The notes beneath the pieces were generated by a model. The model ran no database searches, was not told the origin of the DNA, and worked only from the letters and a program-made list of their open reading frames with translations. 43,185 bases of DNA. Source: Gnetum montanum (taxonomy: Eukaryota > Streptophyta > Gnetopsida > Gnetales > Gnetaceae). Position 1 is the stretch's first letter, and every line of letters begins with the position of its first letter. Location of the stretch: NCBI GenBank assembly GCA_015680685.1, contig MNCI01017497.1, positions 749,543 to 792,727 of the forward strand, in the 5' to 3' direction. Positions 42,339-43,185 of the stretch are shown here, piece after piece. The position numbers and the translations under genes were made by a program.

Positions 42339-43185
42339 TACCCCCATGACTAAACGAAAACTTATCCTCAAGTATAGAAGAGGAGGAATAAGTCCTTTAT
42401 AAAATATATTAGGGGGGTGTGGACTTATTTGACTGACATGTAGAATGACATAGAGAAAATAGACAAATAGACAAGTGTCCAAGCATACAATATTATAATG
42501 GTGTATAACATTGGGTGTTCATGACAATAGGAAAGAACACCAATGGATCCAAAGAACATCCAACCCCTCTTGGTAATAGAAAAATGAGGGAGAGATAGAA
42601 GAGATCTAGTGGTCATGCACAATCTCTTGCGAGTGATATGGTTGCATCCTCCTTGGTGACGATAGTCCCGTTTCCTATCTATGCTTTCCACTGCAATCAC
42701 AAAAAAACCAAGGATTAGTATATATAGTGCAATAGGTAATGGCTGAGTACCTTGTCTCATCAGCAATTTTATCTAGCCAAGTTGGGTTTGTGATAGATTG
42801 GTTGCTTGATATTGTTAGTGGAAAAACTGATGAATGGGTTAAATAAGAGAAACGATCCATATAATCCAAAAAATGCTTAACACAAAGAGTACTAGAAAGA
42901 GGGTATTCACAACAATAAAAAGGAGCTCATTACAAAAAATTGTGAATGTGTGTACAATTGGATGACATGAATTGGGTAAATAAAAAGAATTTGATTGTAA
43001 CAATGTCTAAGGTAAAGAACTTAACTTAACCAAACCAAAAGGTATGCAAGTGGGTCCTCCCAAAAGTAGGCACAAGCCTTTTATGCCCTTGCATAACCTC
43101 AAACCAAGGAGTCTTGGACACCATGGATGATTAATGGTTACATAAAGTTAAGTACAAAAACCCAAAAGTAACTTACTAAGAAACC
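42339..43185 (-). mobile_element. Element 3: 3' interior of another family copy, without the third ORF
   Basis: It starts with TAGTCATGGGGGTA (minus strand) at the LTR. 42339-42560 aligns with the 3' UTR of element 2 (31314-31500). From about 43041 the sequence aligns with the post-pol spacer block of element 2 (35172-35330). Only 0.7 kb separates these two regions, against 3.9 kb in element 2, so the third ORF and its promoter module are absent. The rest lies off the right edge. ORFs at 42425-42869 look like chance. Confidence 0.7.

Overview
The window reads as plant nuclear DNA from a large, repeat-dense genome. It is AT-rich, contains no intact host gene, and is built from nested, decayed LTR retrotransposons. 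The main family is a Ty3/gypsy element of Athila type, judged by its tRNA-Asp primer site, its gag-PR-RT-RNaseH-IN order, and a large extra ORF after pol. I cannot name the species. Almost every coding region is broken by stops and frameshifts, so coding regions are given as pseudogenes.

Layout: 1-358 is a partial minus-strand LTR with a minisatellite in U3. 1127-2001 is a solo LTR. 3344-15842 (+) is element 1, a structurally complete copy with an LTR pair, target-site duplication, primer-binding site, gag, protease, RNaseH, integrase, a long post-pol spacer, and a third ORF of about 950 codons. Most of its RT is deleted. 15848-21255 is unannotated AT-rich DNA with a LINE RT scrap. 21261-22155 is a solo LTR with a perfect 5-bp duplication. 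23850-26345 (+) is a wrecked Ty1/copia gag-PR-IN-RT stretch. About 26460-26872 is probably the 3' end of a different gypsy element on the minus strand. 26873-30397 is AT-rich DNA with tandem repeats and a SINE-like patch. 30398-42338 (-) is element 2, the same family as element 1, with RT but almost no integrase. 42339-43185 (-) is the 3' interior of a third copy that shares an LTR with element 2 and lacks the third ORF.

Comparing the copies shows features that look functional rather than random. (1) Both full copies have an LTR-promoter-like module with a TATA box inside the element, just upstream of the third ORF. (2) The post-pol spacer has a hairpin whose inner stem differs between three copies but stays paired. 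(3) The U3 stretch between each LTR end and its TATA box consists of short palindromic words, and the words differ completely between LTRs that are otherwise alike. (4) The third ORF joins a domain resembling the 'putative plant transposon protein' family to a long coiled coil and is the same length in both copies. A working model, which is inference, is that the family makes a gag-pol RNA from the LTR and a separate RNA for the third ORF from the internal promoter.

All calls were made by eye from translations and copy-to-copy comparison. No database search was run.
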